Shown piece by piece: positions 1 through 7,616 of a DNA stretch of 37,937 nucleotides. The notes beneath the pieces were generated by a model. That model saw only the letters and a list, made by a program, of their open reading frames with translations. It was not told the DNA's origin and did not search any database. Position 1 is the first letter of the stretch; every line of letters starts with the position of its first letter. The position numbers and the translations under genes are program-made. This DNA is from a bacterium (lineage in GTDB: Bacteria; JAUVQV01; DATDCY01). The stretch covers positions 1 to 37,937 of the forward strand of contig DATDCY010000208.1 of NCBI GenBank assembly GCA_036524115.1, given 5' to 3'.

Positions 1-1092
1 GAGCGCACCTGGCGCGGCTCGGCGGTCGAGATGGGCCTCGGCGCCGCCGTCGGGACCGACGGCAGCCTCGTCGTCGTCGGAATTCGCGCGACGTCCTTCG
101 ACGACAACGCGTGGCTGACCGGGAACATCCGGAAGCTCGACGGGGCCGGGACGCCGCTCTGGGGCAAGGCGCTCCGCTTCGCCGCCGCCGGCGTCGCCCT
201 GGCGCCCGACGGCGCGATCTACGCAGCCGGCACGCGCGTGACGACGTCGGGGGTGCCGATCGCGGTCCTTGCGAAGATGAAGCCGGACGGCAGCCCGCTC
301 TGGCAGCGCGATCTCCCCCCAGCCGGCGGAAACGGCGCATCCCGGGGACTCGCGGTCGTCGTTGCCCCGGCTGGGAACGTCGTCTGGGTCGGGGGGAGCG
401 AGCGCACCGACACTGGCTGGGACGTGCGCCTCGCCAAGTACACCGCCGCCGGGCAGCATGCCCGGTCGGTCAGGTACCGTCCCCCGTTCGGGACCGAGAG
501 CGCGGCCCTCGGGATCGACCTCGACGGTTCGGGCAACGTGTATGTGGCCGGGGAATCCGACGAGATCGCCCCGGGGTTCGACTATGTCTCGCACAGCCGT
601 TCCCTTGTCGCGAAATTCAGCCGCACCGGCGCCCTTGTCTGGGCGCGGTATCTCCCGGTCGGGCCAGACGGCTACGACGGGGCCAGCGACGTCGCCGTGG
701 GCCCGGGCGACGCGCTGTACGTTGCCGCGGGGCGCGGCGCCGCCGATTACGACGGCGTGCTCTGGAAGCTCGCGGCGCAGACCGGAGCGGTCGGGTGGAG
801 GCGGATCATCGACTCGGGTGCGAACGACAACCTCGTCAGCGTCGCCGTTCGTCCAGGCGCTGGCGACGTCTGTGGCGTCGGCGGGACTGACGATTACGCC
901 TCGGCATTCGTCGTCTGCTACTCGTCGGAAGGCGTCCGGCTGTGGCAGCAGGCCGCGCCGTCTCACGCCCCGGGAATTGCGATCGGGGAGTCTCTCGCGC
1001 TCACCGCGGATGGGTCGACCTATGTCACTGGGGCGACGACGACGAGCGCGGCGGCTGCCGGGATCGATCTCTGGGTCGCGCAGTACCGCTGA
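1..1092 (+). CDS. Secreted beta-propeller-like repeat protein (5' end outside window)
   Basis: The reading frame is open from the first base of the window to the TGA at 1090-1092, so the N-terminus lies upstream; an internal ATG at 31 has no clear ribosome binding site. The protein consists of repeated blades of about 50-60 residues with the pattern D-G-S/A-Y-V-A-G followed by a W-rich strand (for example the GIYVAG-like and W-x-R/K-x-L segments). This resembles delta-60/SBBP or PQQ-like beta-propeller proteins, which are usually exported and of unknown ligand. It has no evident functional link to the tetrapyrrole genes that follow 15 nt downstream, although co-transcription is possible. The family assignment rests on repeat appearance only. 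Confidence 0.7.
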   Translation, partial: ERTWRGSAVEMGLGAAVGTDGSLVVVGIRATSFDDNAWLTGNIRKLDGAGTPLWGKALRFAAAGVALAPDGAIYAAGTRVTTSGVPIAVLAKMKPDGSPLWQRDLPPAGGNGASRGLAVVVAPAGNVVWVGGSERTDTGWDVRLAKYTAAGQHARSVRYRPPFGTESAALGIDLDGSGNVYVAGESDEIAPGFDYVSHSRSLVAKFSRTGALVWARYLPVGPDGYDGASDVAVGPGDALYVAAGRGAADYDGVLWKLAAQTGAVGWRRIIDSGANDNLVSVAVRPGAGDVCGVGGTDDYASAFVVCYSSEGVRLWQQAAPSHAPGIAIGESLALTADGSTYVTGATTTSAAAAGIDLWVAQYR

Positions 1093-1107
1093 GAAGCGCC
1101 GCCGACG

Positions 1108-1746
1108 ATGAAGTACTACCCGCTGTTCATGGACCTGGCCGGCCGCGAGTGCCTCGTCGTCGGCGCGGGGACGGTCGCGGCGCGCAAAGTGCGCTCGCTC
1201 CTCGCCTGCGGGGCGGCCGTGACGGTCGTCGGTGAGCGGCCGGCCGCCGCGTTCCGCGCGCTTGAGCGCCGCGGGGTACGGCTGCGGCCGCGGCGGTTCC
1301 GCGCCAGTGACGTCGGCGGGCAGGCGCTTGTCATCGCGGCGACGGACGACCGGTCCGTGAACGCCTCGGTGGCGGCCGCGGCCCGGCGCCGCGGGATCCC
1401 CGTCAACGCGGTCGACGACCCGCCGAACTGCACGTTCATCGTGCCCGCCGTCGTGCGGCGCGGCGCCCTGACGGTGGCCGTGTCCACGGGCGGGAAGAGC
1501 CCTGCCGTCGCGCGCTTCGTCAAGGAGCGGATCGAGGCGCTGCTCGGGGCGGAGCACGCCGCGCTCGTGCGCCTGCTCGGCGCGCACCGCGAGCGGATGA
1601 AGGCGACCGTGCCGGGGCAGAGCGCCCGCGCGAAGGCCTGGAAGAGGATGCTGAATGAAGGCGTGCTGGACTCCCTCCGGAAGCGGGAGCGGGTCGCGGC
1701 AACGGAAACCGTGCGCCGGTGTCTGAAGGAAGCGGGGAGGAAGTAG
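1108..1746 (+). CDS. Precorrin-2 dehydrogenase / sirohydrochlorin ferrochelatase-like (CysG N-domain)
   Basis: This 212-residue protein should oxidise precorrin-2 to sirohydrochlorin with NAD+, feeding sirohaem or anaerobic cobalamin synthesis. The N-terminus has the Rossmann motif VVGAGTVAARK (residues about 14-24). Around residue 110 it has the family segment NCTFIVPAVVRRG, followed by STGGKSPAVARFVKERIE, as in CysG-N, Met8p and SirC. The length matches stand-alone enzymes (about 200-220 residues). The ATG at 1108 lies 15 nt after the preceding stop without a strong Shine-Dalgarno. The stop is 3 nt before the uroporphyrinogen methyltransferase start, so the two genes are certainly coupled. 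Whether it also chelates iron cannot be told from sequence. Confidence 0.92.
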   Translation: MKYYPLFMDLAGRECLVVGAGTVAARKVRSLLACGAAVTVVGERPAAAFRALERRGVRLRPRRFRASDVGGQALVIAATDDRSVNASVAAAARRRGIPVNAVDDPPNCTFIVPAVVRRGALTVAVSTGGKSPAVARFVKERIEALLGAEHAALVRLLGAHRERMKATVPGQSARAKAWKRMLNEGVLDSLRKRERVAATETVRRCLKEAGRK

Positions 1747-1749
1747 CAC

Positions 1750-2535
1750 ATGCACAAGGGCAAGGTCTACATCGTCGGCGCGGGGCCCGGCGACCCGGGG
1801 CTGCTGACGCTGCGTGCCGTCGAGCTGCTGCGCGCGGCCGACGTCATCTTCTACGACTATCTCTGCGGCGACGGCTTCATGGCGCACCGCAACCCGGAGG
1901 CCGAGTGCGTCTACATCGGCAAGCGCGGCCACCGCCACCACACCCCCCAGGCGCAGATCAACCGGCTGCTCGTCGAGGCGCACCGCGCCGGCAAGTGCGT
2001 CGTGCGCCTCAAGGGGGGCGACCCCTTCGTCTTCGGCCGCGGCGGCGAAGAGGCGGAGTTCCTGGCCGAGCACGGCATCCCCTTCGAAGTGGTGCCGGGG
2101 GTCACCTCCGCCGTCGCCGCCCCCGCGTACGCCGGCATCCCCGTGACGCACCGCACGTGCGCCGCCTCGGTCGCCTTCGTCACCGGCCACCGCCAGGCCG
2201 AGGGCGGGGAGGAAGAGATCCAGGTGCCCGACGCCGACACCCTGGTCTACCTCATGGGCGTCTCGCACATCCGGGCCATCGTCGAGAAGCTGCTGGCCAG
2301 CGGCCGGGACGCCCAGACGCCGGCGGCCGTCGTGATGTGGGGGACCCGCCCGACGCAGCGCACGGTGACCGGGACTCTCGCCACGATCGTCGACACCGTG
2401 GAGCGCGCCCGCATCCACCCCCCGGCCGTGCTGGTCGTCGGCGAAGTTGTGCGCCTGCGCTGGAAGCTCAACTGGTACGAGCGGGCGCGCGACGGGGAGC
2501 CGCCTCCGGGCGACGCGGGCGGGGGGGAGCCCTGA
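1750..2535 (+). CDS. cobA: Uroporphyrinogen-III C-methyltransferase (SUMT)
   Basis: This 261-residue enzyme transfers two methyl groups from SAM to uroporphyrinogen III, giving precorrin-2, the substrate of the preceding gene product. Family landmarks are VYIVGAGPGDPGLLTLRA near residue 5, the middle block VVRLKGGDPFVFGRGGEE, PGVTSAVAAPAYAGIPVTHR around residue 120, and a C-terminal TGTLATIV followed by PAVLVVGEVVRLR. This is the stand-alone CobA/SumT form, and its partner oxidase is encoded separately just upstream. The ATG at 1750 is preceded by GGAGGAAG. The gene ends with a Gly/Pro-rich tail, and the next gene begins 33 nt later. Confidence 0.95.
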   Translation: MHKGKVYIVGAGPGDPGLLTLRAVELLRAADVIFYDYLCGDGFMAHRNPEAECVYIGKRGHRHHTPQAQINRLLVEAHRAGKCVVRLKGGDPFVFGRGGEEAEFLAEHGIPFEVVPGVTSAVAAPAYAGIPVTHRTCAASVAFVTGHRQAEGGEEEIQVPDADTLVYLMGVSHIRAIVEKLLASGRDAQTPAAVVMWGTRPTQRTVTGTLATIVDTVERARIHPPAVLVVGEVVRLRWKLNWYERARDGEPPPGDAGGGEP

Positions 2536-2567
2536 GCGCGGGCACCGAGGGCGGCCGCCCGGGCCTG

Positions 2568-3935
2568 ATGGTCGCCGCCCCCTCGCGGGGCTCGGGCAAG
2601 AGCACCGTCACCATCGGCCTCGCGGCGGCGCTGCGCGCCCGCGGCCGCGTGGTGCAGCCCTTCAAGAAGGGGCCGGACTTCATCGACCCGATGTGGCTCT
2701 CGGCCGCGGCCGGGCGCGCCTGCCGCAACCTGGACTTCTTCATGATGGGACGCGAGCGCATCGCGGCGACCTTCCCCGCCCGCGCGGCCGGCGCCGACCT
2801 GGCCCTCGTCGAGGCGAACCATGGCCTCCACGATGGCCCGGACCCTGCCGGCGCGGACAGCGGCGCGGCGCTGGCGACGCTCCTCGGGCTGCCCGTCGTC
2901 CTCGTGGTGAACGCGCAGCGGCTCGGCCGCGGCGTGGCGGCGCTGGTCCAGGGGCAGGTGGCCTTCGACCCGGCCGTCCGCGTCGGTGGGGTGGTGCTCA
3001 ACCGCGTGCGCGGCGCGCGCCACGAGGGCAAGCTGCGCGACGCGGTGGAGCGCTACTGCCGGGTCGAGGTCCTCGGCGTGCTGCCGGACCTTCCGGAGCT
3101 GTCGATTGCCGAGCGTCACCTCGGCCTGACGCCGCTGGCCGAGGCCCCGGAGCTCAACCCGCTGGTGGAGAGCATCGGGCGCGCCGTCGCGCAGCACGTC
3201 GATCTCGATCGCATCGAGTCCATGGCGCGGACGGCTGCGGCACCCACGGACGCACGTACCCCCGCAGAGACCCCGTCGCACGACAACCATGTGAAGCGGG
3301 TCCGCATCGGCGTCGCGGTGGACCGCGCCTTCTGCTTCTACTACCCCGAGAACCTCGAGGCACTGCTCGCGGCCGGCGCCGAGCTGGTCCCCTTCTCGCC
3401 CCTGGACGACCCGCGCCTGCCTCCCGTCGGCGGTCTGTATCTCGGCGGCGGGTTTCCGGAAGTGTTCATGGAGCGGCTCGAGGCCAACGCCGGCATGCGC
3501 GAGGACGTCCGCCGCGCCGTGGAGGCGGGGGTCCCCGCGTGGGCGGAGTGCGGCGGGCTGATGTACCTCTCGCGCGGCATCGCCTGGGGCGCGCGCCGCG
3601 CCGCCATGGCCGGGGCCCTGCCCTGCGCGGTCTCCATGGACGAGCGGCCCGCAGGCCACGGGTACGTCCTGTTGGAGGAGACCGGCCGCTCGAGCTGGCG
3701 GCAGGCCGGCCGGCGGCTGCGCGGGCACGAGTTCCACCACTCGCACCTCGTCGGCCTGGATCCGGGAGCCGTCTTCGCGTACCGGACCCTGCGGGGCGCC
3801 GGCGCGGCGCGCGGCTTCGACGGGATCGTGAGGGGCGCCTGCGTCGCCGGCTACACGCACCTGCACGCCGACGGCGCACCCTTCTGGGCGCCGGAGTTCG
3901 TGGCGCTGGTGCGGGAGAAGGGCCTCTCGACCTGA
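2568..3935 (+). CDS. cbiA: Cobyrinate a,c-diamide synthase
   Basis: This 455-residue protein should amidate the a and c side chains of (cob)yrinate using ATP and glutamine. The N-terminal dethiobiotin-synthetase-like domain opens with the P-loop APSRGSGKST (about residues 4-13) and KKGPDFIDPMWL. The C-terminal class-I glutamine amidotransferase-like domain contains YLGGGFPEVF and the nucleophile motif AECGGLMYL (Cys about 328), and ends with HxxxHLVG and YTHLHA segments. The start was set at ATG 2568 because translation from there gives the usual family length and puts the P-loop at the N-terminus; no strong Shine-Dalgarno is seen. The Ni-sirohydrochlorin enzyme CfbB is homologous. The other corrin-ring genes are not in this window, so the final product is inferred. 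Confidence 0.9.
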   Translation: MVAAPSRGSGKSTVTIGLAAALRARGRVVQPFKKGPDFIDPMWLSAAAGRACRNLDFFMMGRERIAATFPARAAGADLALVEANHGLHDGPDPAGADSGAALATLLGLPVVLVVNAQRLGRGVAALVQGQVAFDPAVRVGGVVLNRVRGARHEGKLRDAVERYCRVEVLGVLPDLPELSIAERHLGLTPLAEAPELNPLVESIGRAVAQHVDLDRIESMARTAAAPTDARTPAETPSHDNHVKRVRIGVAVDRAFCFYYPENLEALLAAGAELVPFSPLDDPRLPPVGGLYLGGGFPEVFMERLEANAGMREDVRRAVEAGVPAWAECGGLMYLSRGIAWGARRAAMAGALPCAVSMDERPAGHGYVLLEETGRSSWRQAGRRLRGHEFHHSHLVGLDPGAVFAYRTLRGAGAARGFDGIVRGACVAGYTHLHADGAPFWAPEFVALVREKGLST

Positions 3936-3945
3936 GGGCGGACCG

Positions 3946-4518
3946 TTACCGCGACGCTGCGGGAGGCAGCGAGCGCACCAGCTTCTCGAGGCGCTCGTGG
4001 AACCCCGGGTCGCGCAGCGCCGGCACGCCGCGCACGATCTCCAGGATCTTCAGGTCCGGACCGATCACGACGCTCGTCGGCAACTGGCGGACATAGTAGG
4101 CGGAACGCACCCGGCGCTCCGGATCGACGAGGATCTTCTGGCCGGTGCTGCAGCGCTTGAGCAGCCCGGCGTAATTGTCGGCCGCGAGCCCCGGGGGGAT
4201 CTCCTCGCAGACGGTGGGCGCGACGAGGCCGAGCGGCCCGAGCTTCGCCAGCAGCTCCTCGAAGACGTTCACGGTCGTGAAGCAGGTGTCCGTGTAGCAG
4301 GACCAGAAGGTCAGGAGGATGGCCCGGCCGGCGAAGTCGCCGAGCCGCACCTGCGCCCCCGTCGTGTCGGGGAGCGTGAAGTCGGGCGCGGTGGCGCCGA
4401 TTTCGACGGGACTGACGGTCTCGAGCTGGGCGGCGGCGGGGGCTGCCGCGAGGAGCACCGCCGCGGCCAGCGCGGCCGCCCGGCGGCGGGCCGCGAACAG
4501 GGACGACCGGCCGCGCAC
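3946..4518 (-). CDS. Exported thioredoxin-like/redoxin protein with CX4C motif
   Basis: The GTG start at 4518 follows AGGGGA with a 7-nt spacer and lies 11 nt after the stop of the zinc-ribbon gene, so the two are probably one operon. The 190-residue product has a basic, Ala-rich signal peptide ending near AAPAAAQ, then the TlpA/AhpC-type segment IGATAPDFTLPDTTGAQVRL. The active-site region reads FWSCYTDTC: two cysteines four residues apart, not the CxxC of TlpA/ResA or the CxxxC of SCO proteins. Two further cysteines lie in PTVCEE and KRCSTG. The QLPTSVVIGPDL segment carries the cis-Pro expected in thioredoxin folds. It is probably a periplasmic redox protein; its substrate is unknown. It is convergent with cbiA, with a gap of 10 nt. 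Confidence 0.78.
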   Translation of the reverse strand: MRGRSSLFAARRRAAALAAAVLLAAAPAAAQLETVSPVEIGATAPDFTLPDTTGAQVRLGDFAGRAILLTFWSCYTDTCFTTVNVFEELLAKLGPLGLVAPTVCEEIPPGLAADNYAGLLKRCSTGQKILVDPERRVRSAYYVRQLPTSVVIGPDLKILEIVRGVPALRDPGFHERLEKLVRSLPPAASR

Positions 4519-4529
4519 GGACAGGTCCC

Positions 4530-4985
4530 CTATTTCTTGAAGAGCTTCTCGAGCGCCGCCCGGGCCTCGTTGGCCGGCTGCGTCGCGGGCGCGGCCGGGG
4601 CCATCAGGGGCGCCGCCGCCGCCTGGCCCAGCTCCTTGACGACGATCGTCCGGGCCGTGAAGAACGTGCAGCGGTTGGCCGCCCCCTTGCTGCGCACGCG
4701 CTCCTTGATCGGCTGGGAGCACTCGAACCGCGCCGCCGTGTCGAAATGGCGGCAGTTGCGGCAGGTGTGCAGGTCGGCGCCGCACTTGGGGCAGCGGCTC
4801 TCGAGCTGGATGTCGAAAGCGGTGGAGAGGTCCTGGCCGCACTCCGCGCAGCGCACGGTCTCCTTGTAGGCGGTGATGACGGGGATCCGCCGGCCCTCGG
4901 GGGTGAGGCCCTGCGCCGGCGGCCGGGAGGGTCGCTGATCGTGCTCCTGGTAGCCGCGCTGCTTGTACCTGCGGTCGTCGGACAT
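4530..4985 (-). CDS. Zinc-ribbon protein, unknown function
   Basis: This 151-residue protein has a basic, disordered N-terminus (MSDDRRYKQRGYQEHDQ) followed by ITAYKETVRCAECGQDL, SRCPKCGADLHTCRNCRHFD, FECSQPIKERV and NRCTFF. The three CxxC pairs plus two single Cys suggest at least two zinc sites. The C-terminal third is Ala/Pro-rich and low complexity. I recognise it only as a member of the small bacterial zinc-ribbon proteins with a CRNCxHFD block; function is unknown. The ATG at 4985 has no Shine-Dalgarno but a promoter ends only about 7 nt upstream of it, so the message may be leaderless. The redoxin gene follows directly. Confidence 0.75.
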   Translation of the reverse strand: MSDDRRYKQRGYQEHDQRPSRPPAQGLTPEGRRIPVITAYKETVRCAECGQDLSTAFDIQLESRCPKCGADLHTCRNCRHFDTAARFECSQPIKERVRSKGAANRCTFFTARTIVVKELGQAAAAPLMAPAAPATQPANEARAALEKLFKK

Positions 4986-4998
4986 GGGATTCACTCGC

Positions 4999-5027
4999 AC
5001 TATACTGCTTCGGCGCCGTCCCTGCAA
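4999..5027 (-). promoter_or_regulatory. Sigma-70-type promoter of the zinc-ribbon gene
   Basis: On the minus strand TTGCAG (5022-5027) and TATAGT (4999-5004) are separated by 17 nt. The expected transcription start is near 4992, only about 7 nt before the ATG at 4985. Confidence 0.55.
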
Positions 5028-5086
5028 CCCCGTCAGCGCCGGGCAACGGGCGTGACTGGCAACGCACCCTGGCCGGCGCTTCCATG

Positions 5087-5103
5087 GGGGGGCTCCGCCC
5101 CCC
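5087..5103. terminator. GC-rich hairpin downstream of phoU
   Basis: GGGGGGC-TCC-GCCCCCC forms a perfect 7-bp stem with a 3-nt loop in the gap between phoU and the zinc-ribbon gene. There is no U-tract. It could support termination on either strand, with palindrome A as the phoU-proximal structure. Confidence 0.4.
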
Positions 5104-5162
5104 TCTGGCGCGGCTGACGCCGCTGTCACCCCCCCCCAAGAAGGCACGGGTGAATGTTCGGT

Positions 5163-5287
5163 AGCGGCCGCTCAGACGGGGTCAGATGCTAGGAGGACGA
5201 TGATCCGGCGACTGAGGCGACCTCGTGGTCGCCGCAGGGAGACGGGAGGAGACCGACGCCGCAGATGGCCCCGTATCAGCGGCCGCT
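5163..5287 (-). repeat. Stop-anchored palindrome A (3' of phoU)
   Basis: This 125-nt imperfect palindrome has terminal arms AGCGGCCGCT at both ends (5163-5172 and 5278-5287), continuing as CAGACGGGGTCAGATGC against the inverted partner GATACGGGGCCATCTGC. An apical hairpin, GGCGACC-TCGT-GGTCGCC (5216-5233), sits exactly at the centre. Read in the phoU sense the element starts on the last base of the phoU TGA stop codon. It shares CTGCGGCG, TGCGG(C/T)G and CGCCTCA blocks with copies B-E, while its outer arms are different in sequence but still paired. The rest of the gap 4986-5162 holds a promoter and a GC hairpin and no gene. Confidence 0.85.
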
Positions 5288-6003
5288 CATGCGCGGCCGT
5301 CCCCCATGTGGCGGATGTCCTTGCCCTTGACCATGAAGATCACCATCTCCGCGATGTTCGTCGCGTGGTCCGCGATGCGCTCCAGGTTCTTGCCGACGAA
5401 GATCAGTCGCGTCGCCCGGGTGATCGTCTTGGGCTCCTCCATCATGAAGGTCAGCAGCTCGCGGAAAATCTGCGAGTTGAGCTGGTCGATGTAGTCGTCC
5501 CGGCGGGTGACCGCCGCCGCGAGCTCGGCGTCGCCGCGCAGGAAGGCCTCGAGGGCGTCGACGATCATCCCCTCTGCGGCCTCGGCCATCTTCGGCAGGT
5601 CGATGTAGGGCTTGAGCTGCGGCTCCTCGTTGAGCTCGAGCGTGCGCTCGGCGATGTTCACGCACAGATCGCCGATGCGCTCCAGGTCAGTCGAGACCTT
5701 GAGCGCAAGCGTGATGAACCGCAGGTCGCTCGCCGCCGGCTGGCGCAGCGCGATGATGTTCAGCGACAGCTCGTCGATCATCACCTCCTGGCGGTTGATC
5801 TCGTGGTCGTACTCGATCATCCGCCGCGCGGCGTCCGAGTCGCGCTCGATGAGCGCGCGCATCGTCTCCTTGATCATCCCCACGAGGTTCCCGCCCATCG
5901 CGAGGATGCGCTCGCGCAGCTGCTCGAGCTCCTGGTCGTAGCGGCGGCTGATGTGCACCGCGTCCGCGGCGTGGCCCGGCTGCTGTCCCGACGGCGTCTC
6001 CAT
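5287..6003 (-). CDS. phoU: Phosphate transport system regulatory protein PhoU
   Basis: This 238-residue, all-helical protein belongs to the PhoU family, which negatively modulates Pst uptake and PhoR signalling at the inner membrane. The family repeat is visible twice: SDLRFITLALKVSTDLERIGDLCVNIAE (around residue 100) and TRATRLIFVGKNLERIADHATNIAE (around 200). Both contain the E-RI-D motif that binds metal clusters in PhoU structures. The ATG at 6003 is preceded by AAGGAGAG with a 5-nt spacer. It is the last gene of the pst operon, 32 nt after pstB1. The stop codon coincides with the start of palindrome A. Confidence 0.95.
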   Translation of the reverse strand: METPSGQQPGHAADAVHISRRYDQELEQLRERILAMGGNLVGMIKETMRALIERDSDAARRMIEYDHEINRQEVMIDELSLNIIALRQPAASDLRFITLALKVSTDLERIGDLCVNIAERTLELNEEPQLKPYIDLPKMAEAAEGMIVDALEAFLRGDAELAAAVTRRDDYIDQLNSQIFRELLTFMMEEPKTITRATRLIFVGKNLERIADHATNIAEMVIFMVKGKDIRHMGDGRA

Positions 6004-6035
6004 GGTGTCTCTCCTTCGTCCTCCCGGCCCGCCGC

Positions 6036-6797
6036 TCACCCGAAGCGGCCCGTGATGTAGTCCTCGGTCTGCCGCTCGGCCGGCGCCGTGAACAGCGCCG
6101 GCGTGCGATTGTACTCGACGAGGCGGCCGAGGTAGAAGAAGCCGCACTCGTCCGAGATCCGCGCCGCCTGCTGCATGTTGTGCGTCACGATGACGATGGT
6201 GTACCGCTGCTTGAGCTCCAGCATCAGCTCCTCGACGCGCATCGTCGAGATCGGGTCGAGCGCCGAGCAGGGCTCGTCCATGAGCAGCACCTCCGGCTCG
6301 ACCGCGACGAGCCGCGCGATGCACAGCCGCTGCTGCTGCTCGGTCGGCAGCGCCAGGGCGTTCTCGCGCAGGCGGTCCTTGAGCGCCTCCCAGAGGTTCA
6401 CGGCGCGCAGGCTCTTCTCGACCGCCGCCTCGAGCACCTCGCGCCGGCTCTCGCCGTGCACGCGGGGTCCGTAGGTGACGTTGTCGTGGATCGAGAGCGG
6501 GAAGGGGTTGGGACGCTGGAAGACCATGCCGACGCGCTTGCGCAGCAGCACCAGGCTCTGCTCGGGGCGGTAGATGTCCTCGCCGTCGAGGAGCACGCGG
6601 CCGGAGACGCGCGCGTTCTCGACGAGGTCGATCATGCGGTCGAACGTCTTGAGCAGCGTCGTCTTGCCGCACCCGGAGGGGCCGATGAAGGCCGTGATCC
6701 GGTTGGGCGCGATCGTCAGGGAGACGTCGTGCAGGGCCTGGAAGGCCCCGTACCAGAGGTTGAGCCCCTGGACGTCGAGCTTGCCGCCGCCGTCCAT
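6036..6797 (-). CDS. pstB: Phosphate ABC transporter ATPase, PstB1 (degenerate signature LPTEQ)
   Basis: This 253-residue nucleotide-binding subunit has Walker A GPSGCGKTT (about residues 40-48), a canonical Q-loop VFQRPNPFP, Walker B LLMDEPCSALDP and the switch-His motif VTHNMQQAARI, as expected for PstB. The ABC signature, normally LSGGQ, reads LPTEQ (residues 150-154, forward bases 6336-6350), followed by the usual QQRLCIAR. The second ATPase of the operon has the reverse pattern of defects, which suggests the two form an asymmetric heterodimer. Its start lies 3 nt after the pstB2 stop (6801-6803), so translation is coupled. Related PstB forms with LPxEQQQ may occur in other bacteria; I have only a vague memory of this. 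Confidence 0.93.
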   Translation of the reverse strand: MDGGGKLDVQGLNLWYGAFQALHDVSLTIAPNRITAFIGPSGCGKTTLLKTFDRMIDLVENARVSGRVLLDGEDIYRPEQSLVLLRKRVGMVFQRPNPFPLSIHDNVTYGPRVHGESRREVLEAAVEKSLRAVNLWEALKDRLRENALALPTEQQQRLCIARLVAVEPEVLLMDEPCSALDPISTMRVEELMLELKQRYTIVIVTHNMQQAARISDECGFFYLGRLVEYNRTPALFTAPAERQTEDYITGRFG

Positions 6798-6800
6798 GGC

Positions 6801-7616
6801 CTACCCGAACCTCCCGGAGATATAGTCGTCGGTGCGCTTGTCGCGCGGCACCGTGAAGATCTGCCGCGCCTCGCCGTACTCGACCAGTTCGCCCATGAGG
6901 AAGAAGCCGACCTCGTCGGAGACGCGCGCCGCCTGCTTCGTGTTGTTCGTGACGAGCACGATGCTGTAGCGCGCCTTGAGCTCGGCGAGCGCCTCCTCGA
7001 CCTTGAGCGTCGAGATCGGGTCGAGGCCCGAGCACGGCTCGTCGAGCAGGATCACCTCCGGGTCGAGCGCGATCGTGCGCGCGATGCACAGCCGCTGCTG
7101 CTGCCCCCCGGAGAGGCGCAGCGCCGAGGTGCCGAGCCGGTCCTTGACCTCGTCCCAGAGGATCGCCGCCTTGAGCGCCGATTCCACGATCGCGTCGAGG
7201 CGCCCCCGGTCGCGCTCGCCCTTGAGCCGCTGGCCGTAGGCGACGTTCTCGTAGATGCTGCGCGGCAGCGGCACCGGCGTGTCGAAGACCATGCCGACGC
7301 GCCGGCGGATGTCGACCGCGTCGAGCCCGCCCGCGTGGATGTCCGCGCCGTCGAGGAGGATGCGGCCTTCCCGCCGCGCCCCGGCGATGAGGTCGGCCAT
7401 CCGGTTCAGGCACCGCAGGAGCGTGCTCTTGCCGCTGGAGGCGGGACCGACGAGCCCGAGGATGCGGTTGGCCGGCACGTCCAGGGTCACGTCGCGCAGC
7501 GCGGCCTGGCCCCCCGGGTAGAAGAAGGAGAGGCGCTCGACGCGCATCTTCGCGCAGGTGGCGGCGCCCGGGCCGCCGGGCGGGGCCGCGGGCAGGGGGC
7601 AGGCGGGGAGCGTCAC
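6801..7616 (-). CDS. Phosphate ABC transporter ATPase paralogue, PstB2 (no Q-loop Gln, no switch His)
   Basis: This protein is homologous to PstB throughout: Walker A GPASSGKST, signature LSGGQQQRLCIAR (about residue 168), Walker B LLDEPCSGLDPIST, and a C-terminus YISGRFG very like that of PstB1. The Q-loop reads VFDTPVPLP, with Asp in place of Gln (codon 7281-7283). The switch region reads VTNNTKQAARV, with Asn in place of the catalytic His (codon 6945-6947). Start: the GTG at 7616 overlaps the pstA stop by GTGA and has GGAGG five bases upstream, giving 271 residues. The ATG at 7547 would give 248 residues, closer to the usual PstB length, and is a real alternative. Its location in the middle of pst argues for a subunit of the same transporter. 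Confidence 0.9.
   Translation of the reverse strand: MTLPACPLPAAPPGGPGAATCAKMRVERLSFFYPGGQAALRDVTLDVPANRILGLVGPASSGKSTLLRCLNRMADLIAGARREGRILLDGADIHAGGLDAVDIRRRVGMVFDTPVPLPRSIYENVAYGQRLKGERDRGRLDAIVESALKAAILWDEVKDRLGTSALRLSGGQQQRLCIARTIALDPEVILLDEPCSGLDPISTLKVEEALAELKARYSIVLVTNNTKQAARVSDEVGFFLMGELVEYGEARQIFTVPRDKRTDDYISGRFG

Noticed and set aside
2247-3866. Long open frame antisense to cobA/cbiA (over 500 codons), and similar long antisense frames at 16100-18913, 19022-21244 and 28710-32057
   Set aside because: They consist of Arg/Ala/Gly/Asp/Val-rich low-complexity sequence with no recognisable domain, exactly as expected from the opposite strand of very GC-rich genes; the sense frames have clear domains.
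6336-6350. LPTEQ in PstB1 as a sequencing error or pseudogene
   Set aside because: The frame is intact, all other motifs are present and the neighbouring PstB2 has the matching set of changes, so a functional specialisation is more likely.
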